DNA from: Myxococcota bacterium
GTDB taxonomy: Bacteria; Myxococcota_A; Polyangia; JAAYKL01
Length of the DNA stretch: 49,756 bases
Reading direction: 5' to 3'
Assembly (NCBI GenBank): GCA_028278265.1
Contig: JANQET010000365.1
Coordinates: 1 to 49,756 of the forward strand
Shown: piece by piece, positions 8,314-18,907 of the stretch
How positions within the stretch are numbered: the first letter of the stretch is position 1
Layout of the letters: each line of letters starts with the position of its first letter
Made by a program: the position numbers and the translations under genes
The notes under the pieces: model-generated
What the model was told of the DNA's origin: nothing
The model's input: the letters and a program-made list of their open reading frames with translations, nothing else
Databases searched by the model: none

Positions 8314-10368
8314 CTAGATCGGCGGACGGGGAGTGACGAGATTGAAATTGGGATCAAACCGGTCGAGGTGTTCCAGAATAAATGTCAAATATCTCGCGTC
8401 CGGCTCTGCCACATCGATGACTTTATCCAGTTCTTCGGCCGGTCGGCCAATCTCACCCCGCACAATGCCCATCACCAGTAGATAAAGTGAAGATTTTCGA
8501 ATTTTGACTTTTTCGTCCGGCTGGGTGCAATTTCCTCGGCTGTGGTTGATGACGCCGTTTTCGAGCTGCAACGTGTATTGCGCAATCGGTTTGTTCTCAT
8601 CGCCGGTCAGGATGAGGTGAATTTTGGCTTTCGCCGCTCTCACCTCTTTGTCAGTGCCAATGAGCACCATACTGAGGTAGTCGAAAAAAACAGCTTCGGG
8701 AAGGGACAGCAAAACGCTTTCGTCTGAGGGCTTCGGTCCACGGTTCGGGTTGACACCATCTCGAAGCTCTTGTGCGCCGGTGAGGTAGAAGTTTCTCCAA
8801 GGACCAGATTCTGCCTGATATCCGAGCTGTTCCAACGCGTCTGCCAACAGATTCTGCACGTCTCGGTCGGGCTCGTTTGCAGCCGTAGAGAAAATGAGAT
8901 GGTTCATCAGCTCAGCTACCCAGCGGTAATCCCCCTCCTCGAATCGACGATACCCTTCTTTCATCATCTCGTCCCGACCAATCAGCTTTACATAGCGCTG
9001 CCCTGCCTCTCGCGGCGTAAGGGGATGCAGCGTCGAGGGATTTCCGTCAAACCAACCGATTCGTTTCACATATGCCGATTTGACATTGTGATTCAGGCTG
9101 CCGTAATACCCTCGAATATCAAACGTTCTGTCGAGATCAGCGGGTAGTTTCTGTCGATCCAAATACTCAGCAATCTCGACCATCGTATAGCCATTGTTGG
9201 CCAAGCGCAGCGTCTGATCGTTGATGTAGCGATATAAGTCGCGCTGTTTTTCGAGATAGGAAAGAATGTTCTCTCTTTTCCAAATCGGCCAGTGATGAAC
9301 GCCGAACAATACGTCGACTTTGCTACGCTCCACCCAGCCGCGGATTACCTTATCGATTCCCTTGGACCAATCGAGCGGATCGCGAATTTGAGCGCCCCGC
9401 AGGGAATAGATGTTGTGCATCGTGTGCACCGCATTCTCCGCTGTGCAGAGCGACCTATGATCGCGAATAAAAAAATGCATCTCTGCCGGCGCTTCGGTAC
9501 CGGGCACAAGCTGGAATTCGAACGACAATCCATCGATCACCACGCTGTGAATGACGAGGTCACCGAGGGTCGAAGTGCCGGTCGATTTCTTTATCACCCG
9601 ATTCGGCTTGAGGAGTGTGGTCGTCCCTTCCGAGTCGATCGTGCCCAAACCGGCGCCGACGCCGGTCTGCTCCCCGGGCGGCAGGAGATTGCCATACATA
9701 TAATCGGCCCGCCGTCCCATAACGTTTCCCATCGTGATGTTTTCAGTACAGGCGTGATCGAGGAATCCGTCTGGTGCATAGATCGGACATTCGCCGGCGT
9801 CATATCTCTCCTGCGAAACGACGCCCAGCACGCCACCCCAGTGGTCGACATGGCTATGGGTGAAGATAACCGCTGAAACCAGGCGGTTGGTTTTGCGATG
9901 CTCGCGATACAACTCAAGCGCCGCCTTGGCTGTTTCTGCGGAGGTCAGGGGATCGACAACGATGACCCCTTTGTCCCCTTCGATAAAGGTAATATTGGCC
10001 AGGTCGCAATTCCGCACTTGGTATATCCCACGGTGCACTTCGAAAAGTCCGCCGATGTTCGTCAGCTGACACTGCCGCAATAGGCTGGGATTGACCGTGG
10101 GTGGCGCCTCTTTCGGGGTGATTCGTTCGCGATCGACGAAATCAAACCGATTGGGAAACCACGCTACCTTCGACTCGGTTTGCGCATCCGGCAGGGCTGA
10201 ATTCGTTTGAACGGGGATAGGTTTGTCGGGAATCTCACAGATCTGTCGCTCCCTGGCCAGCAGATATGCCTCCTTGTTGTCAAAAGGCAGTTGCTCGAAT
10301 ACAAGCTCATTTTTCAAGCTGGTCCGTTTGCTTGCCGGTTTTGGTTTCGTCTTCCCTTTTCCTGGCAT
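8314..10368 (-). CDS. alkyl/aryl-sulfatase (linear primary alkylsulfatase, MBL fold plus SCP2-like C-terminus)
   Basis: 'NITFIEGDKGVIVVDPLTSAETAKAALELY', 'VIFTHSHVDHWGG', 'EMHFFIRDHRSLCTAENAVHTMHNIYSLRGAQIRD'. Confidence 0.9.
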   Translation of the reverse strand: MPGKGKTKPKPASKRTSLKNELVFEQLPFDNKEAYLLARERQICEIPDKPIPVQTNSALPDAQTESKVAWFPNRFDFVDRERITPKEAPPTVNPSLLRQCQLTNIGGLFEVHRGIYQVRNCDLANITFIEGDKGVIVVDPLTSAETAKAALELYREHRKTNRLVSAVIFTHSHVDHWGGVLGVVSQERYDAGECPIYAPDGFLDHACTENITMGNVMGRRADYMYGNLLPPGEQTGVGAGLGTIDSEGTTTLLKPNRVIKKSTGTSTLGDLVIHSVVIDGLSFEFQLVPGTEAPAEMHFFIRDHRSLCTAENAVHTMHNIYSLRGAQIRDPLDWSKGIDKVIRGWVERSKVDVLFGVHHWPIWKRENILSYLEKQRDLYRYINDQTLRLANNGYTMVEIAEYLDRQKLPADLDRTFDIRGYYGSLNHNVKSAYVKRIGWFDGNPSTLHPLTPREAGQRYVKLIGRDEMMKEGYRRFEEGDYRWVAELMNHLIFSTAANEPDRDVQNLLADALEQLGYQAESGPWRNFYLTGAQELRDGVNPNRGPKPSDESVLLSLPEAVFFDYLSMVLIGTDKEVRAAKAKIHLILTGDENKPIAQYTLQLENGVINHSRGNCTQPDEKVKIRKSSLYLLVMGIVRGEIGRPAEELDKVIDVAEPDARYLTFILEHLDRFDPNFNLVTPRPPI

Positions 10369-10516
10369 CGGTCACTGTCCTTTCCAAGGCTGTGGATGAC
10401 CATACTCTTCGAGCGCAATGCTCGAAGAAAGGCGCATCGGTCATCGGTTGATCCATTTGATACTACCCGGCAGTGGTGCCATGGCTATTACAGCGAATAA
10501 CAGACCGTTACAGCGC

Positions 10517-11878
10517 TTAGAAAAACCGAACCATGCTGAGACGAAAGGAGGGGTCGCCGGTTTCGGACCAACCATAGTCGAAGGAGAGGTAGAGGCCGGC
10601 GATGGGGGGCCAGGAAGCGCGCGCTCCCGGGCCGACTCGGAGCATGGGCGAGGCCTTCAGGGCAGCGGCAAAGGCGTTGCCGCCCCAGGCCAGGTCGATG
10701 AAGCCGGTGAGCTCCAAAAACAGCCAATTGCGTCGGATCGGGGCAACCCCCAGCTCGCCGCTCACGCCGGCAACCCAGCGGGAGTGGTACTCCATGCCGT
10801 CGCCGCCCCGGAGGAACTCTCCGCGATGCATTCGGTACGGCGCGATGGAAGCGGAGGAGTAGTCCAACCGGAGTCTGGTGGAGAGGTTGAGCCACTCCCG
10901 AGCGAAGATGTGGTGGTACTGCCCCTCCAACTTGCCGACGAAGAATGTCTCTCCAGTGCCGCCCACCGGGACCCGGACGCGCCCTTCGCCATGGATCAAG
11001 AACCCGGATCGCCGCTGGTCCACCAGGTCAATCCGATCCCATGCAACCCGCAGGCCGACAGCGGGGATCTCTTCGACCGAGTCGAACCCGGTGTACCCTT
11101 CGTCGGCCGGGAGGGAGGGATCGTGGATGTCGTGAGCAAACCCCAATATCAAAGCGGTTTCCAAACGGCCGGGCCACTCATAGGCACCCACCAGTTCCAC
11201 GTGACGCGTTCGGTGCAGGTAAGCGTCAAACCTCTTTTTTGACGCCGGATCAGCGAGATAGGAGAACAGACTGTCGGCAGCGCACACCACCTCCAGGGAG
11301 AATCGGGTCCCCCCCAACCGGGGATGACCATAGCGAAGGGAAAAGTTGTGCAGATTGGTGTTGCGGTAGTATAGCCCGGTATAGGTGAGGAGCAGCTCGA
11401 AGCCCAGCCCGGCCAAATTCTGGTCGTAACCGCCCAGCATGACGGTGGTGTAGAGATCGCTCGTATCAAAGTAGACTACGGGAAAGGTGGTCCACCGTTC
11501 GCGCACGCTGATGTTCAGGACGGTCTGTCCAGCCTCCTCAACCAGCTCCCAATCCACCTCATAGAAATACCCCCGGTTGCGCAGCCGCTGAATGGACTCC
11601 TCAATGATGGCCAGGTTCACCTCGTCGCCATCTTCAAAGAGCAGCTCCGACCGGACGGCGAATACCTTGGTCTTCCAGTTTCCCGTAAACGCCACCCGGT
11701 CGATGCGGACCGTCTCTCGAGGCTCGAGTGTTTGCGCACTCAATCCGAAAGGAACAAACATCAGCGCCCACATCAGCACACTGGCAACGCCGGCTTTCTC
11801 CTGCTGGGCCGCTTCCGCCCCTGACCAGCGGATCGTGCGTTGTGTAAAAACGGTCACTCGAGATGACGTGTAACACAC
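10517..11878 (-). CDS. outer-membrane D15/BamA-like protein (POTRA plus beta-barrel)
   Basis: POTRA-like 'VRIDRVAFTGNWKTKVFAVRSELLFEDGDEVNLAIIEESIQRLRNRGYFYEVDWEL'; amphipathic strands; C-terminal Phe. Confidence 0.75.
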   Translation of the reverse strand: MCYTSSRVTVFTQRTIRWSGAEAAQQEKAGVASVLMWALMFVPFGLSAQTLEPRETVRIDRVAFTGNWKTKVFAVRSELLFEDGDEVNLAIIEESIQRLRNRGYFYEVDWELVEEAGQTVLNISVRERWTTFPVVYFDTSDLYTTVMLGGYDQNLAGLGFELLLTYTGLYYRNTNLHNFSLRYGHPRLGGTRFSLEVVCAADSLFSYLADPASKKRFDAYLHRTRHVELVGAYEWPGRLETALILGFAHDIHDPSLPADEGYTGFDSVEEIPAVGLRVAWDRIDLVDQRRSGFLIHGEGRVRVPVGGTGETFFVGKLEGQYHHIFAREWLNLSTRLRLDYSSASIAPYRMHRGEFLRGGDGMEYHSRWVAGVSGELGVAPIRRNWLFLELTGFIDLAWGGNAFAAALKASPMLRVGPGARASWPPIAGLYLSFDYGWSETGDPSFRLSMVRFF

Positions 11879-11993
11879 AATGGTCGCATGTCGAGGGACC
11901 GGAACCAGCTACAATCCGGATGACTTGGGTAGCGGTTTCGAGTACCCTCGGCTACGACCACGAGGACTGCGCTGATGGAGGAGACGCTAGAGG

Positions 11994-13232
11994 GTGGAAC
12001 ATTCGGAGCTTATCATCGGTAAAATGTCTCCTTCAGGTTACCAGATCTGGCCCACCCTAATTCCGGGAATTCTATTGGCAGTCTATTTCGTAGGAGGCAT
12101 TCTGCTCTATGCAATCCGGTGGACGTGGATAGGCCCCTACGCGGACGAGGAGCTGGAAAAGCGGGACCGAACGCCGCTCACCTGCCTGTGGCTGCGCCTC
12201 TGCTTTCTCTGGGTGACTCGCCCGATTTGGCTGTTTTTCTGGAAATGCGGCATCCCTGCCACCGCGGTGACCACCCTGTCATTCTTACTCTCGCTGGTGT
12301 CCGGCACTGCCCTGGCCTTTGGCGCGTTTTCCCTCGGAGGGTGGTTGTTCATCTTCTCGGGCATCTGCGATTTTGTCGACGGTCGTCTCGCCAGAGCCGC
12401 GGGAGAGGCCCGTTCGCGAGGGAGCCTGCTCGATTCAGCACTGGATCGCTATTCCGACGCGGTGGTTTTCATGGGCTTGGCCTGGTATTTCCGCGAAACG
12501 TGGGTCTTGGTGCCGGTGCTGGTGGGCCTGGTCGGGGCCCAGCTCGTCTCGTACGTGCGGGCCAAGGGGGAGTCGCTGGGGACCCGCATCAATGTCGGCT
12601 GGATGCAACGGGGCGAGCGGATCCTCTTCCTCGGTGCCGGTCTGGCCCTGAACCCGATCGCCGACACCCTGCTGGTGCCGACAGGCGTCACACCACCCCA
12701 TCGGGTGGCCATCGCTGCGATCGTCCTGCTGGCCATCACTACCCAAATGACCGCTCTGAGGCGACTGCTCTACGGCCTGCGCGCTTTGGGGAGCGTTCCG
12801 CTGTGGGATTGGTTCTCTCGCCAACGGGGGAGTTTCATCCGCAATTTCGTCTCAACTTTTGTCGCCACCGCTGTGGATCTGACCGCGGTCCTGCTGCTCG
12901 TCGAACGGATGGGTCAGCCCGTCGGCCTGGCCACTGCCCTGGGTTGTATTCTGGGGGCCATTGTCAATTTCACGGTCAATCGCCTGTGGACCTTTGCGGG
13001 CTTCGGGGCGACTCAGTCATCCCCTATTTTGCAGGCCATGCGCTACGGCTTCGTCGCCACCACATCCACCATCCTCAACAGCGGCGGGGTGATGGTGCTG
13101 ATGCTGGTCCCATCGATCCCCTACCCCCTGGCGTGGTTGTTGGTGCGCATCGCCGTATTCGTCACCTGGAATCTCCCGCTGCACCGAGACTACGTGTTTC
13201 GCGTGCGCTTCCCCGGTCAGGCCAATGGGTGA
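11994..13232 (+). CDS. CDP-alcohol phosphatidyltransferase fused to a GtrA-like membrane domain
   Basis: CDP-OH-PT motif 'DFVDGRLARAAGEARSRGSLLDSALDRYSD'; C-terminal 'FIRNFVSTFVATAVDLTAVLLLV...GAIVNFTVNRLWTF' typical of GtrA. Confidence 0.85.
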   Translation: MEHSELIIGKMSPSGYQIWPTLIPGILLAVYFVGGILLYAIRWTWIGPYADEELEKRDRTPLTCLWLRLCFLWVTRPIWLFFWKCGIPATAVTTLSFLLSLVSGTALAFGAFSLGGWLFIFSGICDFVDGRLARAAGEARSRGSLLDSALDRYSDAVVFMGLAWYFRETWVLVPVLVGLVGAQLVSYVRAKGESLGTRINVGWMQRGERILFLGAGLALNPIADTLLVPTGVTPPHRVAIAAIVLLAITTQMTALRRLLYGLRALGSVPLWDWFSRQRGSFIRNFVSTFVATAVDLTAVLLLVERMGQPVGLATALGCILGAIVNFTVNRLWTFAGFGATQSSPILQAMRYGFVATTSTILNSGGVMVLMLVPSIPYPLAWLLVRIAVFVTWNLPLHRDYVFRVRFPGQANG

Positions 13233-13713
13233 GGCCCGTACACACGCGCCACCGCCGCGCTGGATTCGACTGATTTGCACTGTCGGCCCTGCCGGACGCT
13301 CGCGATATGCCCCGGGAACCATGGGGGCCATCGCCGCTCTTCCCCTGGCGTTGGCCGTGCCCTCAGTGCCCGGCTGGATCTGCACCGCATTGCTCCTACT
13401 CCTCGCGGCTTTTGCCACTTGGGTGGTGAGCCTTCATCCCGGTGTTCGCGCCGGACACGACCCGCAGGAGATTGTGATCGACGAATTTGTTGGATTCTTG
13501 GTGGCGTCACTCATCGGGGGTGGAACTTGGCCTCAGATCCTCGCCGCCCTGGTCCTGTTCCGGATCTTCGACATCGCCAAACCGTGGCCGGTGGGGTGGG
13601 TTGACACAAAACTGAAAAATGCGGTGGGGGTGATGGGGGACGATATTCTCGCCGGAGTCCTGGCAGGTATCGCGGTACGCTTGGCCAGTGAATTGGTCAT
13701 CAAAGTGAGTTAG
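13225..13713 (+). CDS. pgpA: phosphatidylglycerophosphatase A
   Basis: 'YAPGTMGAI', 'HDPQEIVIDEFVGFLVA', 'FRIFDIAKPWPVGWVD', 'GVMGDDILAGV'; overlaps the upstream stop. Confidence 0.87.
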   Translation: MGEARTHAPPPRWIRLICTVGPAGRSRYAPGTMGAIAALPLALAVPSVPGWICTALLLLLAAFATWVVSLHPGVRAGHDPQEIVIDEFVGFLVASLIGGGTWPQILAALVLFRIFDIAKPWPVGWVDTKLKNAVGVMGDDILAGVLAGIAVRLASELVIKVS

Positions 13714-13832
13714 CGCGCAACGATTTTCAAGACCGCGAACGATTCCATATGAACTTGCAAAACCACAATCTCTCTTATATGACTACAGAAAATCCGAAAA
13801 TGCGATGTTGTCTGAACGGGACGTAAGACGCG

Positions 13833-16800
13833 ATGGATCAGTTTGAAACCAAAAACACTTCGATGCAGTCTCTGCTGAGCTACGTCCCTCCACCCGTTCT
13901 GCAGCGATCCTATGACACAGAGGAAGATGAGAGCTGGGACGAGCGTTCCCATGCCACTGTAATGCTGGTGGACATCTCCGGTTTCGGCCATCTGGCCGAA
14001 CGGCTCTCTTCCGGTGACGGAGCAGGAGCTGAGAAGCTCTCGAGCATTCTCAACCAAATATTCGGCGACGTGATCGACACCATCGTGGCCCACGGGGGTC
14101 AGGTTGTTGACTTTGCCGGCGATGCGCTGTTCGCCATCTGGCCGCAACAGGCGACCGCCTTCGATCCCGCCCAGACATCGAGCTGCGCAGTGGGCTGCGC
14201 CCTTGAATTGCAGGACACCTTGCACGGTGTTCGAGTCGATCCGCTGGTCGAAATCCAACTGCGTATCGGCCTGAGTGAAGGGCGAATCTGGACCGCTTCG
14301 ATCGACAATTTGCGAGGTCGAAAGTTCTTCGTGCTCGCAGGGACCCCCATTGACCAGGTGAGCCAGGCCGAGCGACTCTCACGGCCAGGAGAAGTGGTGG
14401 TCACTCAGGGCGTCTGGTCGATGCTGAGCGCCAGGGGTTCCGCCCTCGAAGGCGGCTTCACGCGGGTCACAGCGTTGACGAAACAGCCGCCCCGTTTCAC
14501 ACCGACGCCCCTGCCGGAGCGCGCCCCCGATGATATTGTACAGTCCTATATACCGGAATCCGTTCTAATTTCACCCCAAGGCCTGACCCACTGGGGGGCA
14601 GAGCTACGCACGGTCACCACCGTGATGACCGTCATTGATGGGATCGACTACGAAGCACCCAATCCCAAAGAGCCCGTCCGTCAGCTCATCATCGCAGTGA
14701 CCGACACCATCACCGATTACGGTGGCGTGCTTCACCAATTCGTCGTAGACGACAAAGGCACCGTGGCGCTCGCCGCCTTTGGGCTTCCGGGGAGCACACA
14801 GGAAGACAATGCCGCCTGCGCCCTGCGCGCCGCCCTCGCGTTGCCCCAAAAGTTGAAGCAGATCGGAATGCGCGGATCGATCGGCGTTTCCACCGGCCGC
14901 GTCTTCTGCGGTGACCGGGGAAGCGCGCGAAGAAGAGAGTACGCCATCGTGGGAAAAACGGTCGTCCGCGCCGCACGACTGATGTTGGCCCCTGGCGGGG
15001 AGTTGCTCTGCGACGCCATCACCAAGAACACGGTGGGACCAAAGGCGCGCAGCAGGCTTGGATTCGAGCTCCTGCCCGCGATTCGGCTCAAAGGCACCGA
15101 TCGCAAGATTGACATCTATCGCCCGCATCTGCTCTCCACTTATCATATCGAAGAGACCCATAGTTACGGCTCGCTCGTGGGCCGCGAAACGGAGTTGGAT
15201 CAGCTCACCGGGTTGCTCGACGCGGCGGCGCTTGCAGATGGCACAGGTCCCACTACTGCCGTCGTATTGCGCGGGGAGCCCGGTCTGGGTAAGAGCATCC
15301 TATTGAATGCCGCGTTGCGAATAGCGCAGGATCGCGGATTGAGCACGATGCTCGGCGCGGCAGATGTGTCGGAAAGAGGCTGGCCCTATCACGCATGGCG
15401 AGCGATCTTCACACGACTATTTCGAATGAAAGCCGCACCGCCCAGCGGAGAAGGGCGCATCGAGCACGTGCTGACGCAGCTCGACGCAATGGTGCCGGGG
15501 AATCGCGAACTGGCGCCGCTGCTCAATCCCGTTTTGGACACCGAGCTGGCGGACACAGAGCTAACGAACCAGATGCAGGGCGCCGCCCGAGCCAACAAGA
15601 CCAACAGCCTCCTCTTGGACATCTTGGCCTCCTCGCGAGGGGCCAATACCACCGTGATCGCACTCGAAGACGCCCACTGGTTCGACGAGCTGTCATTGGC
15701 CTTGCTCAGACAGGTCGTGTCAGAGCTGTCCGGTCGACTGGTGATCGTCACCACGCGGCCGATCATCGCAACTCCCAATCTGCAGCGTGACCTGTTTTGG
15801 GAGTTGGACTCCCTCGTTTGGATCGATCTCGAGTACCTGCCCGTCGATCAGACAGCCAAGTTGATCGCCGATCGCATTCAAGCCGACAAGGTGGCCGAAG
15901 AACTGGTCCAGTTTGTTCATCGCAGGGCAGAAGGCAATCCTTTTTTTACCGAAGAAATCTCCTATGCGTTGAGCGACGCCGGCCATATCGCCCTCACCAA
16001 CGGCTACGCCCGACCTGCCGTGGACGAACAAACCCTGTCGGCCACCGTGCCCCCCAATGTGGAAGGGGTGGTAGCCCGACGCATCGATCGGCTGGCCGCC
16101 AATCACCAATTGTCGCTTAAAGTGGCTTCGGTGATCCAGCGGGTGTTCAGCACGGTATTGCTCAAGGACATCCATCCTCTCGAGATGACGCAACAGCAAC
16201 TCGCGGATTCTCTCCGGGAGCTGGAGGCCGCGCTGATGATCGTCGAATCCCAGCGCAAACCCGAGCTCACCTACATGTTCAAGCACGCCATTACGCAGCA
16301 GGTGAGCTACAACATGCTGCTGTTTTCGCAACGCCGCGAGCTCCACCGGTTGATCGCCAACTGGTACGAGTTGCACCACGCCAATCATCTCGCTCCTTTT
16401 TACAACCTACTGGCGCATCACTACACCGAAGCTCACGTGGTCGAGCGCGCGGTGGATTATCTCGACAAGGCGGGTCTCCAAGCGCTGAACAACGACGCCA
16501 ACAAGGAGGCCCTGCGGCGGCTCCAACAAGCAGAAGAATTAGCTGCACAGTTGCCGGCCACCGAGGACGAACCGCAGCACCGTTACGCCCTGGCCAGCCG
16601 ATATTTCGGCATCGCAGAGGCTTCGATTCGCCTGGGCAAAATCAGAGCATCCGAGAAGATGCTGTTGCGGGCGTTTCAGGCGTTGGGTCGCCCGATACCG
16701 GGGGGTTCTGTCGGCATCGGCCTCAAGGCGACCGGGCTTTTGCTCAACCAGACGGGCCGACGACTGTTCACTCGCGGAAGGGTCCGACAACCCCTGGAGG

Positions 16801-17987
16801 GTGTCCAACGGGATATCGAAGAGCTGTGTTGCCGCCTCTACGACCGCTTCACCCGCATTGCTTTCTACGACATGAATACCACGTTGACGGTCTACGCGAC
16901 CCTCGGTTTTCTGGCAACTGCCGAGCGCCTCGGTCCATCACCCGAGCTCGCCCGCGCCTATGCCAACATGTGCGGCGCCTCCGGTCTCATACCGAATCAC
17001 CCGATTGCCCGCCTCTACCAGAGAAAATCCGCCGAAATCATCGCCGCGGTGGACGCAGAAGACACTCTCACCCATGCCTTGGCCCTGCAGGTTATTTCGG
17101 TCTATACCTCGGGTATCGGCGATTTCGAACAGAACGAGCGCGATCTGAGGAAAACCGCTGATCTTTTTGAAAAGTTCGGCCATTTTGCCGAGTGGGGGAT
17201 CTGCATGCAGATGCTGGTGAGATCCGCTATCCACAACGCTCGGTTCCAGGATGCGACGCACTACAGTGACGAGATGGAGAGGTTCGCCAAGCGACGCGGC
17301 GCGAGGGTGGAGGAAACCTGGGCACACAACAACCGCAGCGAGCTGTTAACGTTGACCCTCCCCGATCCTATCGAAGCAGAGGAGCTGGCAACCCACGCAC
17401 TCTCACTGATCCCCGAAACCGGCGAGATGAGCTCCAGCGCAGTTGTCCACGCGGTTCTCGCCTCGGCCCGCGCAGCTCGTGGAAACATTGTCGAAGCCAT
17501 CCACGCGGCCAAGGACGGGCTCGACATACTGTCCACCATGCAGCCCACCTCCTACGGGATGATGACGGCTTACTACCAAATTGCGGATGTGTTGCTCGAT
17601 GCGCGGGAGTTCTACGGCAATGACGCCGAGCAGCCGACATCGCTCACTGCCGACAGCGCGGCCGCGATCAAACTGTTCGATGGCTACGCCTCGGTATTTC
17701 CCATCGGCAAACCGCGGCAACTGCTGCTGCACGGACGCCGCTACTGGCTCGAAGGAAAAAAACGCAAGAGCGTCGCACGTTGGCGAGAGGCCATCACCTC
17801 CGCCGAAAATCTCGCGATGCCGTACGAAGGTGCCCTCGCTCAGCTCGCCCTCGCCGGTGCGGTGAATGTGCTGACCGAAGAAGAGCGCAGACAATATCGC
17901 CAAAACGGTACGGAGACGCTCGCTCGCCTCGGCACTCACGGTGTGCGTGAGCGATTGGAGGCGCGTCTGGAAAAGCTCGACCAGTGA
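13833..17987 (+). CDS. soluble adenylyl cyclase (sAC)-like protein: two class III cyclase-homology domains, AAA ATPase, TPR
   Basis: C1 'VMLVDISGFGHLAERL...VVDFAGDALFAIW'; C2 'FVVDDKGTVALAAFGLPG...SIGVSTGRVFCGDRGSARRREYAIVGKTVVRAARLM'; Walker A 'VVLRGEPGLGKSILL'; TPR-like C-terminus. Confidence 0.85.
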   Translation: MDQFETKNTSMQSLLSYVPPPVLQRSYDTEEDESWDERSHATVMLVDISGFGHLAERLSSGDGAGAEKLSSILNQIFGDVIDTIVAHGGQVVDFAGDALFAIWPQQATAFDPAQTSSCAVGCALELQDTLHGVRVDPLVEIQLRIGLSEGRIWTASIDNLRGRKFFVLAGTPIDQVSQAERLSRPGEVVVTQGVWSMLSARGSALEGGFTRVTALTKQPPRFTPTPLPERAPDDIVQSYIPESVLISPQGLTHWGAELRTVTTVMTVIDGIDYEAPNPKEPVRQLIIAVTDTITDYGGVLHQFVVDDKGTVALAAFGLPGSTQEDNAACALRAALALPQKLKQIGMRGSIGVSTGRVFCGDRGSARRREYAIVGKTVVRAARLMLAPGGELLCDAITKNTVGPKARSRLGFELLPAIRLKGTDRKIDIYRPHLLSTYHIEETHSYGSLVGRETELDQLTGLLDAAALADGTGPTTAVVLRGEPGLGKSILLNAALRIAQDRGLSTMLGAADVSERGWPYHAWRAIFTRLFRMKAAPPSGEGRIEHVLTQLDAMVPGNRELAPLLNPVLDTELADTELTNQMQGAARANKTNSLLLDILASSRGANTTVIALEDAHWFDELSLALLRQVVSELSGRLVIVTTRPIIATPNLQRDLFWELDSLVWIDLEYLPVDQTAKLIADRIQADKVAEELVQFVHRRAEGNPFFTEEISYALSDAGHIALTNGYARPAVDEQTLSATVPPNVEGVVARRIDRLAANHQLSLKVASVIQRVFSTVLLKDIHPLEMTQQQLADSLRELEAALMIVESQRKPELTYMFKHAITQQVSYNMLLFSQRRELHRLIANWYELHHANHLAPFYNLLAHHYTEAHVVERAVDYLDKAGLQALNNDANKEALRRLQQAEELAAQLPATEDEPQHRYALASRYFGIAEASIRLGKIRASEKMLLRAFQALGRPIPGGSVGIGLKATGLLLNQTGRRLFTRGRVRQPLEGVQRDIEELCCRLYDRFTRIAFYDMNTTLTVYATLGFLATAERLGPSPELARAYANMCGASGLIPNHPIARLYQRKSAEIIAAVDAEDTLTHALALQVISVYTSGIGDFEQNERDLRKTADLFEKFGHFAEWGICMQMLVRSAIHNARFQDATHYSDEMERFAKRRGARVEETWAHNNRSELLTLTLPDPIEAEELATHALSLIPETGEMSSSAVVHAVLASARAARGNIVEAIHAAKDGLDILSTMQPTSYGMMTAYYQIADVLLDAREFYGNDAEQPTSLTADSAAAIKLFDGYASVFPIGKPRQLLLHGRRYWLEGKKRKSVARWREAITSAENLAMPYEGALAQLALAGAVNVLTEEERRQYRQNGTETLARLGTHGVRERLEARLEKLDQ

Positions 17988-18874
17988 CAGCGCAGACCCC
18001 AGCGATACCGGCGCCTCGCCGATCCGTTGCCGCGGCACTGATCGCGGCGACCCTCCACCGCATCGATGCCTGGGGCGTGGCACTGATCGTGTGCTCGGTG
18101 GCACTCTTGGTTCATCGCGCGGCCACCGTCAAGGGGGCACTGCTCGTGGCGACCGTTGGACTGGCGTACTGGCTCGGCTACATGGTCAACGACTGGTTCG
18201 ACCGGTTCAACGATGCCAAGGACCCGGGCGACGGCCACTGCAACCTGTTCGTCGAAAGCTGTATTTCGACGCGCTGGGCGGCTGTGGGGTTCATGGGGGT
18301 AGCGCTGACCATTGCCGGCGGGTTCGTCCTGTTCGGGATACGGGGTCTGGGCGTATTCGTCTTTTGCCTCCTGGCGATGTGGTCCTACTCGGCCCCTCCC
18401 CTGCGCCTCAAATCGCGTCCGGTTCTCGACCTGCTTTCGCACGCCCTGCTGGTGCAAACATTGCCCTACGCAATCTGCGTGTTGCTGATTGGGACAAGCT
18501 TTACAGTATTCGACGCGGTGTTTCTCGCGATCAATTTTCTCGCTTCCCTCTCCGGCCAGCTGGCGCAACAAATCCGCGACGTCGAGGTCGATCAGGGGGT
18601 CGAGTCCAATTTCACCCTGGTATTCGGGGTGGCTGTGAGCCGCCGCCTGCTTCAGGGATGCACCTTCGCCCTGGTGCTGACAGCGGCGAGCGGATTTGCG
18701 TTGGGCATCTTGCCCCTCGTCCTGGCCCCCATGGCGTTGGCCTTTGCACCAGCGGCATTGAGTCGGCTCGCCGGGCTGGGGCGTCGCTCAGGTAAGACCG
18801 TGGTCGCCACATCGGTCAGCGCACTCATCTACGCGGTCGCGCTGGTGGCGACCAATGGATTTTCATTTATTTGA
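17984..18874 (+). CDS. UbiA-family prenyltransferase
   Basis: 'YMVNDWFDRFNDAKD' and 'QIRDVEVDQGVESNFTLVFG' Asp-rich motifs; polytopic; GTGA overlap with the upstream gene. Confidence 0.8.
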   Translation: MTAQTPAIPAPRRSVAAALIAATLHRIDAWGVALIVCSVALLVHRAATVKGALLVATVGLAYWLGYMVNDWFDRFNDAKDPGDGHCNLFVESCISTRWAAVGFMGVALTIAGGFVLFGIRGLGVFVFCLLAMWSYSAPPLRLKSRPVLDLLSHALLVQTLPYAICVLLIGTSFTVFDAVFLAINFLASLSGQLAQQIRDVEVDQGVESNFTLVFGVAVSRRLLQGCTFALVLTAASGFALGILPLVLAPMALAFAPAALSRLAGLGRRSGKTVVATSVSALIYAVALVATNGFSFI

Positions 18875-18907
18875 AGGGAACAACAACACATTACAGGAGG
18901 AATGGGG

